Shown piece after piece: positions 29,033-37,737 of a stretch of 64,000 nucleotides of DNA. Below the pieces are notes generated by a model. The model worked only from the letters and a program-made list of their open reading frames with translations, did no database searches and was not told the origin of the DNA. The position numbers were made by a program, and so were the translations under genes. Position 1 is the stretch's first letter, and each line of letters starts with the position of its first letter. The stretch covers positions 2,427,001 to 2,491,000 of the forward strand of contig NZ_CP036533.1 of the NCBI RefSeq assembly GCF_024585265.1. Direction: 5' to 3'. The stretch is from Bradyrhizobium sp. WBAH42. GTDB lineage: Bacteria; Pseudomonadota; Alphaproteobacteria; Rhizobiales; Xanthobacteraceae.

Positions 29033-29404
29033 TTAGCGGCGCCAGGCGGCGCCGATCAGGAAGCCGATGCCGAGCGCCAGCCCGACGGTCGCCAGCGGCC
29101 GCTGCGTGATCGCATCTTCCAGCGTCTCTTCGATCGAGCCGTAGGCGTCTTGTGCGGCTTCCATCATCGCGCTGCCGCGCTCGGACATGTCGTCCATCGC
29201 GGAATCCATGTTCTCGCGCGCCTGGCGATAGCCGCGGCGAGCCTGCTTGCTGGTGGAGTTGGCGAAAGTATTGAGCGCGTCGGTGATCTGGTCGGTGAGG
29301 GCGGCGATATCGCTTTTCACGGCTGCTACATCCTTTTCGAGGCGGTCTCGGGTGGCTTTGTCGGTCCAGTCTCTCATCCCGGTTTCGGCATTGGGCGTGG
29401 ACAT
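29033..29404 (-). CDS. DUF883 (ElaB/YqjD-like) membrane-anchored protein
   Basis: A 123-residue protein: a charged amphipathic coiled-coil region at about 15-95, then one C-terminal membrane helix with a glycine pattern (TVGLALGIGFLIGAAWRR). In E. coli members of this family bind ribosomes at the inner membrane in stationary phase. GGAG lies eight bases before the ATG. A perfect GGAAC-N16-CGTT element upstream suggests general stress control. Confidence 0.85.
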   Translation of the reverse strand: MSTPNAETGMRDWTDKATRDRLEKDVAAVKSDIAALTDQITDALNTFANSTSKQARRGYRQARENMDSAMDDMSERGSAMMEAAQDAYGSIEETLEDAITQRPLATVGLALGIGFLIGAAWRR

Positions 29405-29442
29405 CGGGAGCTCCGAACTGTTGACGGCTGAGATGGGCGGAG

Positions 29443-29467
29443 AACGTTTCGTCGCCGGGTAAGTTCC
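29443..29467 (-). promoter_or_regulatory. EcfG-type promoter upstream of the DUF883 gene
   Basis: On the minus strand GGAAC (29463-29467), 16 bases, CGTT (29443-29446). This matches the alphaproteobacterial general stress sigma factor consensus (GGAAC-N16/17-CGTT) at every conserved position. It lies about 40 bases before the start codon. Confidence 0.75.
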
Positions 29468-29482
29468 GTTCGCTGAAACCGG

Positions 29483-30595
29483 TCAGGCTTGCGGAAGCTG
29501 CGGCGAATTCTCCGGCAACAGGTGGTCCTTCAGGATCAGCGCGACGATCAGGAGCGGCGACGACAGGAACGCGCCCATCGGCCCCCACAGCCAGGTCCAG
29601 AATGCGAGCGCGAGCAGCACGGCGAGCGCGTTCAGGGCGAGCCGCCGGCCAATGATCGTCGGTGTGATGAAGTGCCCCTCCAGAAAGGTGAGGCCGCCGA
29701 AGGCGAGCGCGGCCATCAGGCCGCCGCCGATGGTGGGAAAGGCGATCAGCCCCACCACGACCAGCACGGCGAACATCGCCACGGGCCCGATGATGGGGAT
29801 GAAGTTGAGCGTGGCCGCCAGCGCGCCGAGCCCGGCCGGATTGGGCATTCCGGTAAGCGCGCAGATCAGGCCGGTGGCGACGCCGACGCCGACATTGATG
29901 AGGGTGACGGTCAGCAGATAATTGCCGAGATGGACCTCGATCTCGTTGAGGATCCGGAGCGTGCGCAGCCGCGCGTCGCGATCGCTGAAGGTCATGATCA
30001 TGGCTCGCCGCAGGTCGCGCCAGCTTGCGATGAACAGGATCAGGGTGACGAAGAACAGCAGAAATTCGGTAAAGGTCGGTGACAGGAATTCCAGCGTCGG
30101 CTGCACCCACTCCACCTTGGGCATGTGGATGCTCGGCAATCCCTCCGAGCCGCCGAGCATGGCTTGCATCTCCCGCCAGAGCGCAAGCGGCCGATCGAAC
30201 ACGTGCAGCTTGTCCCGCAGTTGCGCGCCGAGCTCCGGCAGGCGCGTGCTCCATGCCATGACCGGCGAAGCGATCAGCGCCACGACGAAGGCGACCACCG
30301 CGGTCACCGCGACCACGATCAGGACGGCGCCAAGGCTGCGTGGGACCTTGCTCCGCTCCAGGAAGGTGGCCGCCGGAGACAGCATGGTCCCGGTGACGAA
30401 CGCCATCACGACCGGCAGGAAGAACGCCTTGCCGACATAAAGCACGGCGACGATGGCAATCAGCAACAGGCCGGCCAGCGCGAACGCGACGAATTCAGTG
30501 CGGCGGATCACCGGCGGCAGCTCGACATGGCTCTCGGGGAGCGGTTCGCCTTCGCCGTTGCCGGAAATCAAACGGTCACTGGGTAGGACGCGCAC
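29483..30595 (-). CDS. AI-2E family transporter (PerM/TqsA-like)
   Basis: A 370-residue protein with seven or eight membrane segments and the family signature in the C-terminal half: TLNFIPIIGPVAMFAVL, AFGGLTFLEGHFITPTIIGRR and LALAFWTWLWGPMGAFLS. Substrates of this superfamily vary (signals, Na+/H+), so no substrate is claimed. It is preceded by an EcfG-type promoter, which suggests expression in stress. Confidence 0.88.
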   Translation of the reverse strand: MRVLPSDRLISGNGEGEPLPESHVELPPVIRRTEFVAFALAGLLLIAIVAVLYVGKAFFLPVVMAFVTGTMLSPAATFLERSKVPRSLGAVLIVVAVTAVVAFVVALIASPVMAWSTRLPELGAQLRDKLHVFDRPLALWREMQAMLGGSEGLPSIHMPKVEWVQPTLEFLSPTFTEFLLFFVTLILFIASWRDLRRAMIMTFSDRDARLRTLRILNEIEVHLGNYLLTVTLINVGVGVATGLICALTGMPNPAGLGALAATLNFIPIIGPVAMFAVLVVVGLIAFPTIGGGLMAALAFGGLTFLEGHFITPTIIGRRLALNALAVLLALAFWTWLWGPMGAFLSSPLLIVALILKDHLLPENSPQLPQA

Positions 30596-30647
30596 AATAT
30601 CTCTCCCGCACGGAATCCGCGATCCGCGCGCCCATTGATGACCTCAC

Positions 30648-30672
30648 AACGCGTGGGCGGTATGCCGGTTCC
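30648..30672 (-). promoter_or_regulatory. EcfG-type promoter upstream of the AI-2E gene
   Basis: Minus strand GGAAC (30668-30672), 16 bases, CGTT (30648-30651). It is a perfect match to the general stress sigma consensus, about 53 bases before the start codon. Confidence 0.75.
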
Positions 30673-30801
30673 ATCGCGGCTTCGTGAACGATGGCTCGCT
30701 TGACTGTGACGTCGCTGCCGCACGCGGCAACGGAACTTCGATCCAGCCGGCGGAGTTTGTTGGGCAGCGCATCACCTGATGCATATCCAACGGGGCAGCT
30801 C

Positions 30802-31614
30802 ATGACAAAGTTGTTTGCAGTCCGTCGCAGCTTCTCGCCGCGCGCCGTCGGCGCATTCGCTTTCGCAACCGCTCTGCTCATGGCGCCCATGGGCACCGCG
30901 AGCGCGCAAACCTTCGGCTATGCGCCGATGCAGCGGGTGTACCCGCAGGACCTGTACTCGCAGGGCCAGTACTCGCAGGGCCAAGCCTATTCGCAGGATG
31001 ACCTCAACGAGGCGCCGCAGCTCGCCGACGAAGATGCTCAGTTGCCCGACCGGCTGCGCAGGCAGATCGTCAGCTTCGACAGGAGCGAGCCGGCCGGTAC
31101 CATCGTCATCGATACCAACAGCACCTATCTCTATTACGTGCTCGGAGGCGGCCGCGCGATCCGCTACGGCGTCGGCGTCGGCCGCCAGGGCTTTACCTGG
31201 TCGGGCGTGCAGAGCGTCAGTCGCAAGGCCGAGTGGCCGGACTGGCATCCGCCGGCCGAGATGATCGCGCGCCAGCCCTATCTGCCGCGCTTCGTCGCCG
31301 GCGGCCCCGGCAACCCGCTCGGTGCGCGTGCGATGTATCTCGGCTCGAGCCAATACCGCATCCACGGGACCAATGATCCCTCCACCATCGGAAAGTTCGT
31401 CTCCTCGGGCTGCATCCGCATGACCAACGAGGACGTCATCGACCTGTTCAATCGCGTTAATGTCGGCGCCAAGGTCGTGGTGCTGCCGAAGAACGCGCCC
31501 TTGATGGCCAGAGGAGGCGACAAGGCCGGCGAGCCCGTGCGCAGGCGGCCGGCCGTGACGACGCTGCCCTCGGGTCGGCAGGCGTTGAACATCACGTCGT
31601 CGGCCGTGAATTAA
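30802..31614 (+). CDS. L,D-transpeptidase (YkuD domain), exported
   Basis: A 270-residue protein with a signal peptide (basic SFSPRAVGAFAFATALLMAP, then ASAQT), a Gln/Tyr/Ser-rich linker with SQGQYSQGQ repeats, and a YkuD domain at about 100-245. The catalytic motif is visible as HGTND followed later by SSGCIRM. It would form 3-3 peptidoglycan cross-links or attach proteins to the wall. I chose the ATG at 30802, at the signal peptide, over an upstream frame at 30691. It is followed by a DUF2865 gene. Confidence 0.92.
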   Translation: MTKLFAVRRSFSPRAVGAFAFATALLMAPMGTASAQTFGYAPMQRVYPQDLYSQGQYSQGQAYSQDDLNEAPQLADEDAQLPDRLRRQIVSFDRSEPAGTIVIDTNSTYLYYVLGGGRAIRYGVGVGRQGFTWSGVQSVSRKAEWPDWHPPAEMIARQPYLPRFVAGGPGNPLGARAMYLGSSQYRIHGTNDPSTIGKFVSSGCIRMTNEDVIDLFNRVNVGAKVVVLPKNAPLMARGGDKAGEPVRRRPAVTTLPSGRQALNITSSAVN

Positions 31615-31630
31615 GCGTGAGCGAGGTCAT

Positions 31631-32281
31631 ATGAGCAGACGCCTGATTGGCAAATGGACTGGCGGAACGGTGATCCTGATCGCGATCTCCGCCGGTCTTG
31701 CATCGGCGCCGTCGGCGCATGCGGAGGATTTCTTCTCGGCATTGTTCGGCGGCTTCCGGATGCGGCCGCCGCCGGAAATCCGCATGCCGTTCCCCAATGA
31801 CGATGGGCCGCGCTACGATGGGCCGCGTCAGCGGGCCTCCTATGGCGGCGGCGCGGCCTATTGCGTGCGCGGCTGTGACGGCCGCTATTTCCCGGCGCAG
31901 GGCAGCGATTCCGAGAGCAAGGCGCAATCCTGCAAGAGCTTCTGCCCAGCCGCGGAAACCTCGCTGGTCTATGGCAGCAATATCGACGACGCCTCTACGG
32001 AGAACGGAAAGTCCTATTCCGACCTGCCGAACGCGTTCCGCTTTCGCAACGAGATCGTCGCGGGCTGTACCTGCAACGGCAAGGACCCGGTCGGGCTCGC
32101 ATCGGTCAAGGTCGAGGACGATCCGACCCTGCGCAAGGGCGACATCGTCGCCGGAGCCGGCGGCCTCGTGGTCGCCAGCCGCAACGCCAATGACCGCCGC
32201 GGTGTCGCGATGAATTTCTCGCCGCTGCCGGAATCGGTGCGCGCCAGATTCCGCCAGGTCCCCGTGGTGGCGAAGGAGTAG
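31631..32281 (+). CDS. DUF2865 exported Cys-containing protein
   Basis: A 216-residue protein with a signal peptide (TVILIAISAGLASAPSAHAED). The core includes AAYCVRGCDGRYFPAQGSD, an SCKSFCPAAETSLVYGS segment and CTCNGKDPVG, giving three Cys pairs that probably form disulfides. Family function is unknown. It begins 17 bases after the L,D-transpeptidase, which suggests a cell-envelope role. GAGG lies just before the ATG. Confidence 0.85.
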   Translation: MSRRLIGKWTGGTVILIAISAGLASAPSAHAEDFFSALFGGFRMRPPPEIRMPFPNDDGPRYDGPRQRASYGGGAAYCVRGCDGRYFPAQGSDSESKAQSCKSFCPAAETSLVYGSNIDDASTENGKSYSDLPNAFRFRNEIVAGCTCNGKDPVGLASVKVEDDPTLRKGDIVAGAGGLVVASRNANDRRGVAMNFSPLPESVRARFRQVPVVAKE

Positions 32282-32328
32282 CTTCGGCTTCCGAACGGCG
32301 TCCTCGCGACGCGCGGAGCCGGCGTGCC

Positions 32329-34422
32329 CTACGCCGCGCGGATCTTGCCCAGGAAATCGCTGACCTGCTGACCGAGCTGGCGGCTTTGCGTCTCCAGCAT
32401 CTCGGAGGCCTGCTTCACGTTCTCCGCGGCACCGGCTGCGGTGTCGGCATCGGCCTTCACGCCGGTGATGTTGTCCGAGACATTCTTGGTTCCCTGCGCC
32501 GCGTATTGCGTGCTGCGGGTGATCTCCTGCGTAGCGGCGCCTTGCTCCTGCACTGCGGCCGCGATGGCGGTCGCAACTTCGTTGACCTCGCCGATGATGC
32601 CGCCGATCGCCTGGATCGCGTTGATGGCATCGCCCGCAACCTTCTGGATGTCGGCGATCTGCTCGGAAATCTCCTCGGTCGCCTTCGCGGTCTGACTCGC
32701 GAGTGACTTCACCTCGGAGGCGACCACGGCAAAGCCGCGGCCGGCATCACCGGCGCGCGCCGCCTCGATCGTGGCGTTGAGCGCGAGCAGGTTGGTCTGC
32801 GCCGCGATGGTGTTGATGAGGCCGACGACCTCGCCGATGCGCCCCGCCGACTGCGCCAAGCCCTGCACGGTGCCGTCGGTTTCGCGCGCCTGGGTGACGG
32901 CGCGGCTGGCGATGCCCGCGGCATGCGCGGCCTGCTGGCTGATGTCGTTGATGGAGGCCGAGAGCTCCTCGGCCGCTGCCGCGACGCTTTCGACACTCGT
33001 GGAGGCCTCGTTCGAGGCCTTGCCGGCAATCTCGACGCGTTCATTGCTCTGGCGCGAGACGGCCGACAGGTCGCCCGAGGTCTTGCGCATCTCGCCGGAG
33101 GCCTCGCTCAGCTCGCCCAACGACTTGCGCACGGCGCTCTCGAACTCGCCGACATGGGCCTCGACCACGCGCTGGCGGGCGGCGGCGCCCGCATTGCGTT
33201 CACGCTCCTGCTCTTCGATCTTGAGCTTCTCGGCCGCCTGCTGCTTGAAGGTCTCCAGTGCGCCGGCCAGTGCGCCGATCTCGTCATGACGGTCGAGATA
33301 GCCGCTGTCGACGGCGAGGTCGCCGCCGGCGACCTCGAGCATGGCGTCGCGGATGGTGTTGAGCGGGGTGATGACGCGGCGGCTGACCAGCATGGTCGCG
33401 CCGACGGCAAGCCCAATGGCGAGCGCCAGGAGCCCAAGCTGCACGATCAGCGCGCGCTGCGCGGCGCCGTGTTGCTCCAGCGTATGGACCTTGGCGGCGT
33501 CGAGGGCGGCTTCTGCCACTGCGACGGCATTGGACAGGCGACCGACCGTGACCGGGGTCCATTGATTGGCTGTCATCTCGGCCTTGTCGCCCTTCACCAG
33601 CGTCTCCGCGAGGCGGTCGCGCAGGGCGAGATATTGCGGATCGAAATAGGCGGACTTGACCGCGGTCATGGCGGATGACAGTGCGGACGGCAGCTGCATG
33701 CCCGATGCCGACAATTCCAGCGCCTTCCACATCGCGGCCGTGCCGCCGACATATTGGGTGTAGGACTGGTGAGCCTCGGGTGTGATCTTGCCGGCGTTAA
33801 GGCCAGTCGAGACGATGAGCGAGGCTTCGCCGGCAGTGTTGCGCAAGAGCCATGCGTTCTGCTTGATCGACAGCAGCTGATCGATCGCCGCGTCCTGGTG
33901 ATTGACGGTCCCGGCCAGGACGCTCGAGAGCTTGTCGAGCGTGTCGAGCAGGCCTTGCGTCGTCTCCATGTATTCCTTCGGCAGGCCGGCGCGGCGCTGA
34001 TCCTTGGGCTTGGCGACGTCCTCCCAGAACTGCTTCTGCTGCTCGCTCGCGGATTTGTAGAGGCGCGCGAGCTCCGGCACCAGCGTGCCGGATTGCGGAA
34101 AGTCGATGGCCGGCAACAGCTCCAGCGCATGCGCCATCGCCGGCATCTCGGCGTCGCGGATCGCGCGCAGATATTTCTCGATGTCCGCGTCCATTGGCGT
34201 GGTCGCGTTCAGCAGCCTGTTGCTGGTGGAGCGATCGGTCCGCAGATTGTGCATCGCCTTGAACAGGTCGGCGGACGCGTCCGCGATCTGCGAGATCCGG
34301 CTGGCGGTCCTCACACGATCCCAGGATGCGTAGGCGGTGAGCGAGAGCGCAACGACCACGCAGACCGACGTGATCGCGATCACGGCCTTGAGCAGCGCGG
34401 ATACGGTCAGACGATTCAGCAT
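32329..34422 (-). CDS. methyl-accepting chemotaxis protein
   Basis: A 697-residue receptor. TM1 lies near 10-32 (ALLKAVIAITSVCVVVALSL), a roughly 275-residue periplasmic sensor follows, TM2 is near 310-335 (LIVQLGLLALAIGLAVGATM), then HAMP (about 335-390). A cytoplasmic signalling domain contains NLLALNATIEAARAG and GRGFAVVASEVKSLA. The ligand is not clear. I chose ATG 34422 (MLNRLTVSALL) with GGGGGA upstream; the longer frame from 34503 lacks family sequence. It is convergent with the DUF2865 gene. Confidence 0.93.
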   Translation of the reverse strand: MLNRLTVSALLKAVIAITSVCVVVALSLTAYASWDRVRTASRISQIADASADLFKAMHNLRTDRSTSNRLLNATTPMDADIEKYLRAIRDAEMPAMAHALELLPAIDFPQSGTLVPELARLYKSASEQQKQFWEDVAKPKDQRRAGLPKEYMETTQGLLDTLDKLSSVLAGTVNHQDAAIDQLLSIKQNAWLLRNTAGEASLIVSTGLNAGKITPEAHQSYTQYVGGTAAMWKALELSASGMQLPSALSSAMTAVKSAYFDPQYLALRDRLAETLVKGDKAEMTANQWTPVTVGRLSNAVAVAEAALDAAKVHTLEQHGAAQRALIVQLGLLALAIGLAVGATMLVSRRVITPLNTIRDAMLEVAGGDLAVDSGYLDRHDEIGALAGALETFKQQAAEKLKIEEQERERNAGAAARQRVVEAHVGEFESAVRKSLGELSEASGEMRKTSGDLSAVSRQSNERVEIAGKASNEASTSVESVAAAAEELSASINDISQQAAHAAGIASRAVTQARETDGTVQGLAQSAGRIGEVVGLINTIAAQTNLLALNATIEAARAGDAGRGFAVVASEVKSLASQTAKATEEISEQIADIQKVAGDAINAIQAIGGIIGEVNEVATAIAAAVQEQGAATQEITRSTQYAAQGTKNVSDNITGVKADADTAAGAAENVKQASEMLETQSRQLGQQVSDFLGKIRAA

Positions 34423-34629
34423 CGAGGTCCCCCAATTTCCATGTCGAGTTCGCGGAGGGCGCCCGGCAACAATCGAAAAGGAGGAGCCCTGTGGCATCGG
34501 CAATCACATGCCGTTGGCGCCTCATGGCCAGACGGTTTCTGCATGTGAGAGGAAAAGGGTAAAGTTTTAGGCAGCCAAGCTACCGGTAAAAATACGCATT
34601 TACTAGAAGTTGCAATGGGTTGCGTTGAT

Positions 34630-34654
34630 GGAACCAGCGCGCGAGGCCAGCGTT
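34630..34654 (+). promoter_or_regulatory. EcfG-type promoter of the Thivi_2564-like small protein
   Basis: GGAAC (34630-34634), 16 bases, CGTT (34651-34654): a perfect general stress sigma match 40 bases before the ATG. Confidence 0.75.
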
Positions 34655-34694
34655 AGGACATCGTTAGCAATTTGCCAGAAGGGGGGTCCCTGCA

Positions 34695-34850
34695 ATGCTG
34701 ATCGGCGTCCTCGTCACCTTTCTCGTCGTCATTCTCGTGCTTTATCTGATCAACATGCTGCCGATGGACGGCCGCGCCAAGCAGATCGCGCGCGTGATCG
34801 TCATCATCATCGGCGTCGTGTCGCTGCTGAAATATCTGACAGTATTCTAG
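34695..34850 (+). CDS. small membrane protein, Thivi_2564-like
   Basis: A 51-residue protein, too short for routine ORF calling: one N-terminal helix (LIGVLVTFLVVILVLYLINM), a short LPMDGRAKQI loop and a second helix (VIVIIIGVVSLLKYL). The layout matches the small Thivi_2564 family. GGGGGG lies nine bases before the ATG. An EcfG promoter upstream and a terminator downstream define a single-gene unit. The function is unknown. Confidence 0.78.
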   Translation: MLIGVLVTFLVVILVLYLINMLPMDGRAKQIARVIVIIIGVVSLLKYLTVF

Positions 34851-34871
34851 CGGGGGCTACTGCTCCCAAAC

Positions 34872-34903
34872 AAAAAGCCCCGGCCTGAGCCGGGGCTTCG
34901 TTC
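34872..34903. terminator. bidirectional terminator between the small membrane protein and CsbD genes
   Basis: Stem AGCCCCGGC / GCCGGGGCT (34876-34884 with 34889-34897) with a CTGA loop, an A run before and TTCGTT after. It lies between convergent small genes. Confidence 0.8.
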
Positions 34904-34911
34904 ATGCTGCG

Positions 34912-35112
34912 CTAGTGCAGCGACTTCAGCCAGTCGTCGACGTCCTGACGAACCTGGTCCTTGGCCTTGCCGTAGCGTTCCTGCAGCCGGCCCTCGAGCT
35001 GCTCGCGGCGGCCCTCGATCAGTTGGAGGTCGTCATCGGTGAGCTTGCCCCATTTCTCCTTGGCCGATCCCTTGAACTGCTTCCAGTTTCCTTCGATCCG
35101 ATTCCAGTCCAT
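34912..35112 (-). CDS. CsbD family stress protein
   Basis: A 66-residue protein: MDWNRIEGNWKQFKGSAKEK and GKLTDDDLQLIEGRREQLEG are the CsbD domain, with a C-terminal Lys/Asp-rich helix. CsbD-like proteins are small, hydrophilic and strongly stress-induced; their mechanism is unknown. ATG 35112 has GGGAG six bases upstream; the ATG six bases earlier is too close to it. An EcfG promoter precedes it. Confidence 0.9.
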   Translation of the reverse strand: MDWNRIEGNWKQFKGSAKEKWGKLTDDDLQLIEGRREQLEGRLQERYGKAKDQVRQDVDDWLKSLH

Positions 35113-35141
35113 GACCATCTCCCATGGGTTGATGGCCCGAC

Positions 35142-35167
35142 AACGCGAGGCGCACGCAGCCTGTTCC
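35142..35167 (-). promoter_or_regulatory. EcfG-type promoter of the CsbD gene
   Basis: Minus strand GGAAC (35163-35167), 17 bases, CGTT (35142-35145): a perfect general stress sigma match, about 30 bases before the start. Confidence 0.78.
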
Positions 35168-35196
35168 GCGCCAAGCCGCGACGTTTCGCGCAAGAA

Positions 35197-35224
35197 AAAA
35201 GCCCCGGCGCGGGCCGGGGCTTTT
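35197..35224 (-). terminator. terminator after malate synthase gene
   Basis: AAAAGCCCCGGC (35197-35208) pairs with GCCGGGGCTTTT (35213-35224); an extra A/T tract flanks it. It lies about 50 bases after the glcB stop and just upstream of the CsbD promoter on the same strand, so it insulates the two. Confidence 0.85.
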
Positions 35225-35274
35225 GACGGTTCCGTGACTTCGTTCAGCCCAGCGCCTCTTTATCCAAGAGCCTC

Positions 35275-37440
35275 TTATCCAAGAGCCTTGGCTTCGCGGC
35301 GGCGCGCGGTGAGGATGTATTCGGTGTAGCCGTTCGGCTGCTCGCGCCCCTTGAAGACGAGTTCGCAGGCCGCCTTGAAGGCGACGCCGTCGAAGGCGGG
35401 CGCCATCGGCTTGTAGATCGGATCGCCGGCGTTCTGCTTGTCGACGACGACCGCCATGCGCTTGAGCGATTCCATCACCTGCGCCTCGGTGATGACGCCC
35501 TGGTGCAGCCAGTTGGCGAGGTGCTGGCTGGAGATGCGCAAGGTGGCGCGGTCTTCCATCAGGCCGACATCGTGGATGTCGGGCACCTTGGAACAGCCGA
35601 CGCCCTGGTCGATCCAGCGCACGACATAGCCCAGAATGCCCTGGCAATTGTTGTCGATCTCCTGCCTGACGTCATCGGGCGCCCAGTTCGACTTCGACAC
35701 CGGAATGGTCAGGATGTCGGACAGTTTTGCCCGCGGTCCGCCCTTGGCGAGTTCTTCCTGGCGCGCGATCACGTTGACCTGGTGGTAGTGCAGCGCGTGC
35801 AGCGTCGCCGCTGTGGGCGAGGGCACCCAGGCGGTGGTAGCGCCGGCCTGCGGATGGCCGAGCTTCTGCGCCAGCATGTCCGCCATCTTGTCGGGGGCGG
35901 CCCACATGCCCTTGCCGATCTGGGCGTGGCCCGGCAGGCCACAGGTCAGGCCCATGTCGACGTTCCAGTCCTCGTAGGCCTTGATCCAGGCCTGCGCCTT
36001 CATCTCGTTCTTGCGGATCATCGGGCCCGCTTCCATCGAGGTGTGGATCTCGTCGCCGGTGCGGTCGAGGAAGCCGGTGTTGATGAACATGATGCGCTTG
36101 GAGGCGCGCTGGATGCAGGCCTTGAGGTTGACGGTGGTGCGCCGCTCCTCGTCCATGATGCCGACCTTGAGCGTGTTCTCGGGCAGGCCCAGCATCTTCT
36201 CGACGCGGTCGAAGATCTCGCAGGTCAGCGAGACCTCGTCCGGGCCGTGCATCTTCGGCTTGACGATATAGGCCGATCCCGTGCGGCTGTTCTTGACCTT
36301 CGAATGGCCCTTGAGGTCGTGGATCGCGAGCAGGCCCGAGACGGCGGCATCGAGCAGGCCTTCCGGAACCTCTTCGCCCTTCTCGTCCAGCACCGCGTCG
36401 GTGAACATGTGGTGACCGCAATTGCGCATCAACAGCAGGCTGCGGCCGTGCAGCTTGACCTCGCCCTTGCCGTCAGGCGTCTTGTAGAGGCGGTCGGAAT
36501 TGAGCGAACGCGTCAGCGTCTTGCCGCCCTTCTCGAAATCGGCCGACAGCGTGCCGTTCATCAGGCCGAGTGTGTTGCGGTAGACCAGCACCTTGTCCTC
36601 GGCATCGACCGCGGCGACCGAGTCCTCCATGTCGAGGATGGTCGAGACCGCGGCCTCCATGATCATGTCGGCGACACCGGCCGGATCGTCCTTGCCGATC
36701 GCGCTGCTGCGGTCGATCTTGACCTCGATATGCAGGCCGTTGTTGACGAGCAGCACGGCGCTCGGCGCGGCGGCATCGCCCTGGAAGCCGGCGAACTGTG
36801 CGGCGTGCTTCAGCGCGGTGGCGTTGCCGCTCTTCAGCTTCACTGCGAGCTGGCCCGCGACGACGCTGTAGGCGGTGACGTCGGTGTGGCTGCCGGTCGC
36901 GAGCGGCACGGCGTTGTCGAGGAACGCCTTGGCCTTGGCGATCACCTTGTCGCCGCGCGCTTTGTTGTAGCCCTTGCCGCTCTCGGAAGGATCATGCGGG
37001 ATCGCGTCGGTGCCGTAGAAGGCGTCATAGAGCGAGCCCCAGCGCGCATTCGCCGCGTTCAGCGCGTAGCGCGCATTGGTGAGCGGCACGACGAGCTGCG
37101 GGCCGCAGATCTTGCCGATCTCCTCGTCGACATTGGCGGTCTCGACCTTCTGCGTCGCCGGCTCCGGCACGAGATAGCCGATCTCCTTCAGGAAGGCGGT
37201 ATAGGCATCGAGGTCGAACGCCTTGCCCTTGTTGGCGCGGTGCCAGTCGTCGATCTTGGCCTGCAGATTGTCGCGAAACGCGAGCAGCTCGCGATTCTTC
37301 GGTCCCAGCTCCTTGATGATGCCGGCAAGCCCGGCCCAGAACGCATCCGGCGCGATTCCCGTTTTCGGGGCGGCTTCCTTGGCGATGAAGTCAAACAGAA
37401 CAGGGGCGATCTTCAATCCGTGGGCGTCGACGCGTTTCAT
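35275..37440 (-). CDS. glcB: malate synthase G
   Basis: A 721-residue enzyme of the long (G-type) malate synthase class, whose usual length is about 720. It starts [19 protein letters not shown] and contains [37 protein letters not shown] and [20 protein letters not shown], including residues that bind glyoxylate and Mg. It condenses glyoxylate with acetyl-CoA in the glyoxylate or glycolate pathway. The ATG at 37440 fits the family start; the frame extends upstream without conserved sequence. No glcDEF genes are nearby. Confidence 0.96.
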   Translation of the reverse strand: MKRVDAHGLKIAPVLFDFIAKEAAPKTGIAPDAFWAGLAGIIKELGPKNRELLAFRDNLQAKIDDWHRANKGKAFDLDAYTAFLKEIGYLVPEPATQKVETANVDEEIGKICGPQLVVPLTNARYALNAANARWGSLYDAFYGTDAIPHDPSESGKGYNKARGDKVIAKAKAFLDNAVPLATGSHTDVTAYSVVAGQLAVKLKSGNATALKHAAQFAGFQGDAAAPSAVLLVNNGLHIEVKIDRSSAIGKDDPAGVADMIMEAAVSTILDMEDSVAAVDAEDKVLVYRNTLGLMNGTLSADFEKGGKTLTRSLNSDRLYKTPDGKGEVKLHGRSLLLMRNCGHHMFTDAVLDEKGEEVPEGLLDAAVSGLLAIHDLKGHSKVKNSRTGSAYIVKPKMHGPDEVSLTCEIFDRVEKMLGLPENTLKVGIMDEERRTTVNLKACIQRASKRIMFINTGFLDRTGDEIHTSMEAGPMIRKNEMKAQAWIKAYEDWNVDMGLTCGLPGHAQIGKGMWAAPDKMADMLAQKLGHPQAGATTAWVPSPTAATLHALHYHQVNVIARQEELAKGGPRAKLSDILTIPVSKSNWAPDDVRQEIDNNCQGILGYVVRWIDQGVGCSKVPDIHDVGLMEDRATLRISSQHLANWLHQGVITEAQVMESLKRMAVVVDKQNAGDPIYKPMAPAFDGVAFKAACELVFKGREQPNGYTEYILTARRREAKALG

Positions 37441-37615
37441 GATGGGCTTTCTTGTTGGAAATGGCTGTTTTTGGCTGCTTTTGACCCGACAGCAGCAAAA
37501 TGCGCCCACGCGGGGCGGCTTTCCGGACCTATTAGCCCCAAAATCAGGGCGGTGAGAAGACCCCCGGGGGCTTGTCAAAATGTCAAGAGAAGGTGGGAGA
37601 AGCCCCACGCACCGG

Positions 37616-37717
37616 TGTCATTCCCCGCGAAAGCGGGGAATCCAGTACGCCGCGGCTTCTCCGTATCCCAACGCTGTCTCTGGAATATTGGGTCGCCCGG
37701 TTCACACCGGGCGACGA
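37616..37717. repeat. intergenic palindromic repeat (CCCCGC..GCGGGG family)
   Basis: TTCCCCGC GAAA GCGGGGAA (37621-37640) is followed by a second hairpin CGCCCGG..CCGGGCG (37694-37713). The 297-base gap between glcB and cysNC holds only this element and the glcB upstream region. The layout resembles bradyrhizobial intergenic repeats. Confidence 0.75.
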
Positions 37718-37737
37718 CAGCGGAGACTGGGGCGACC

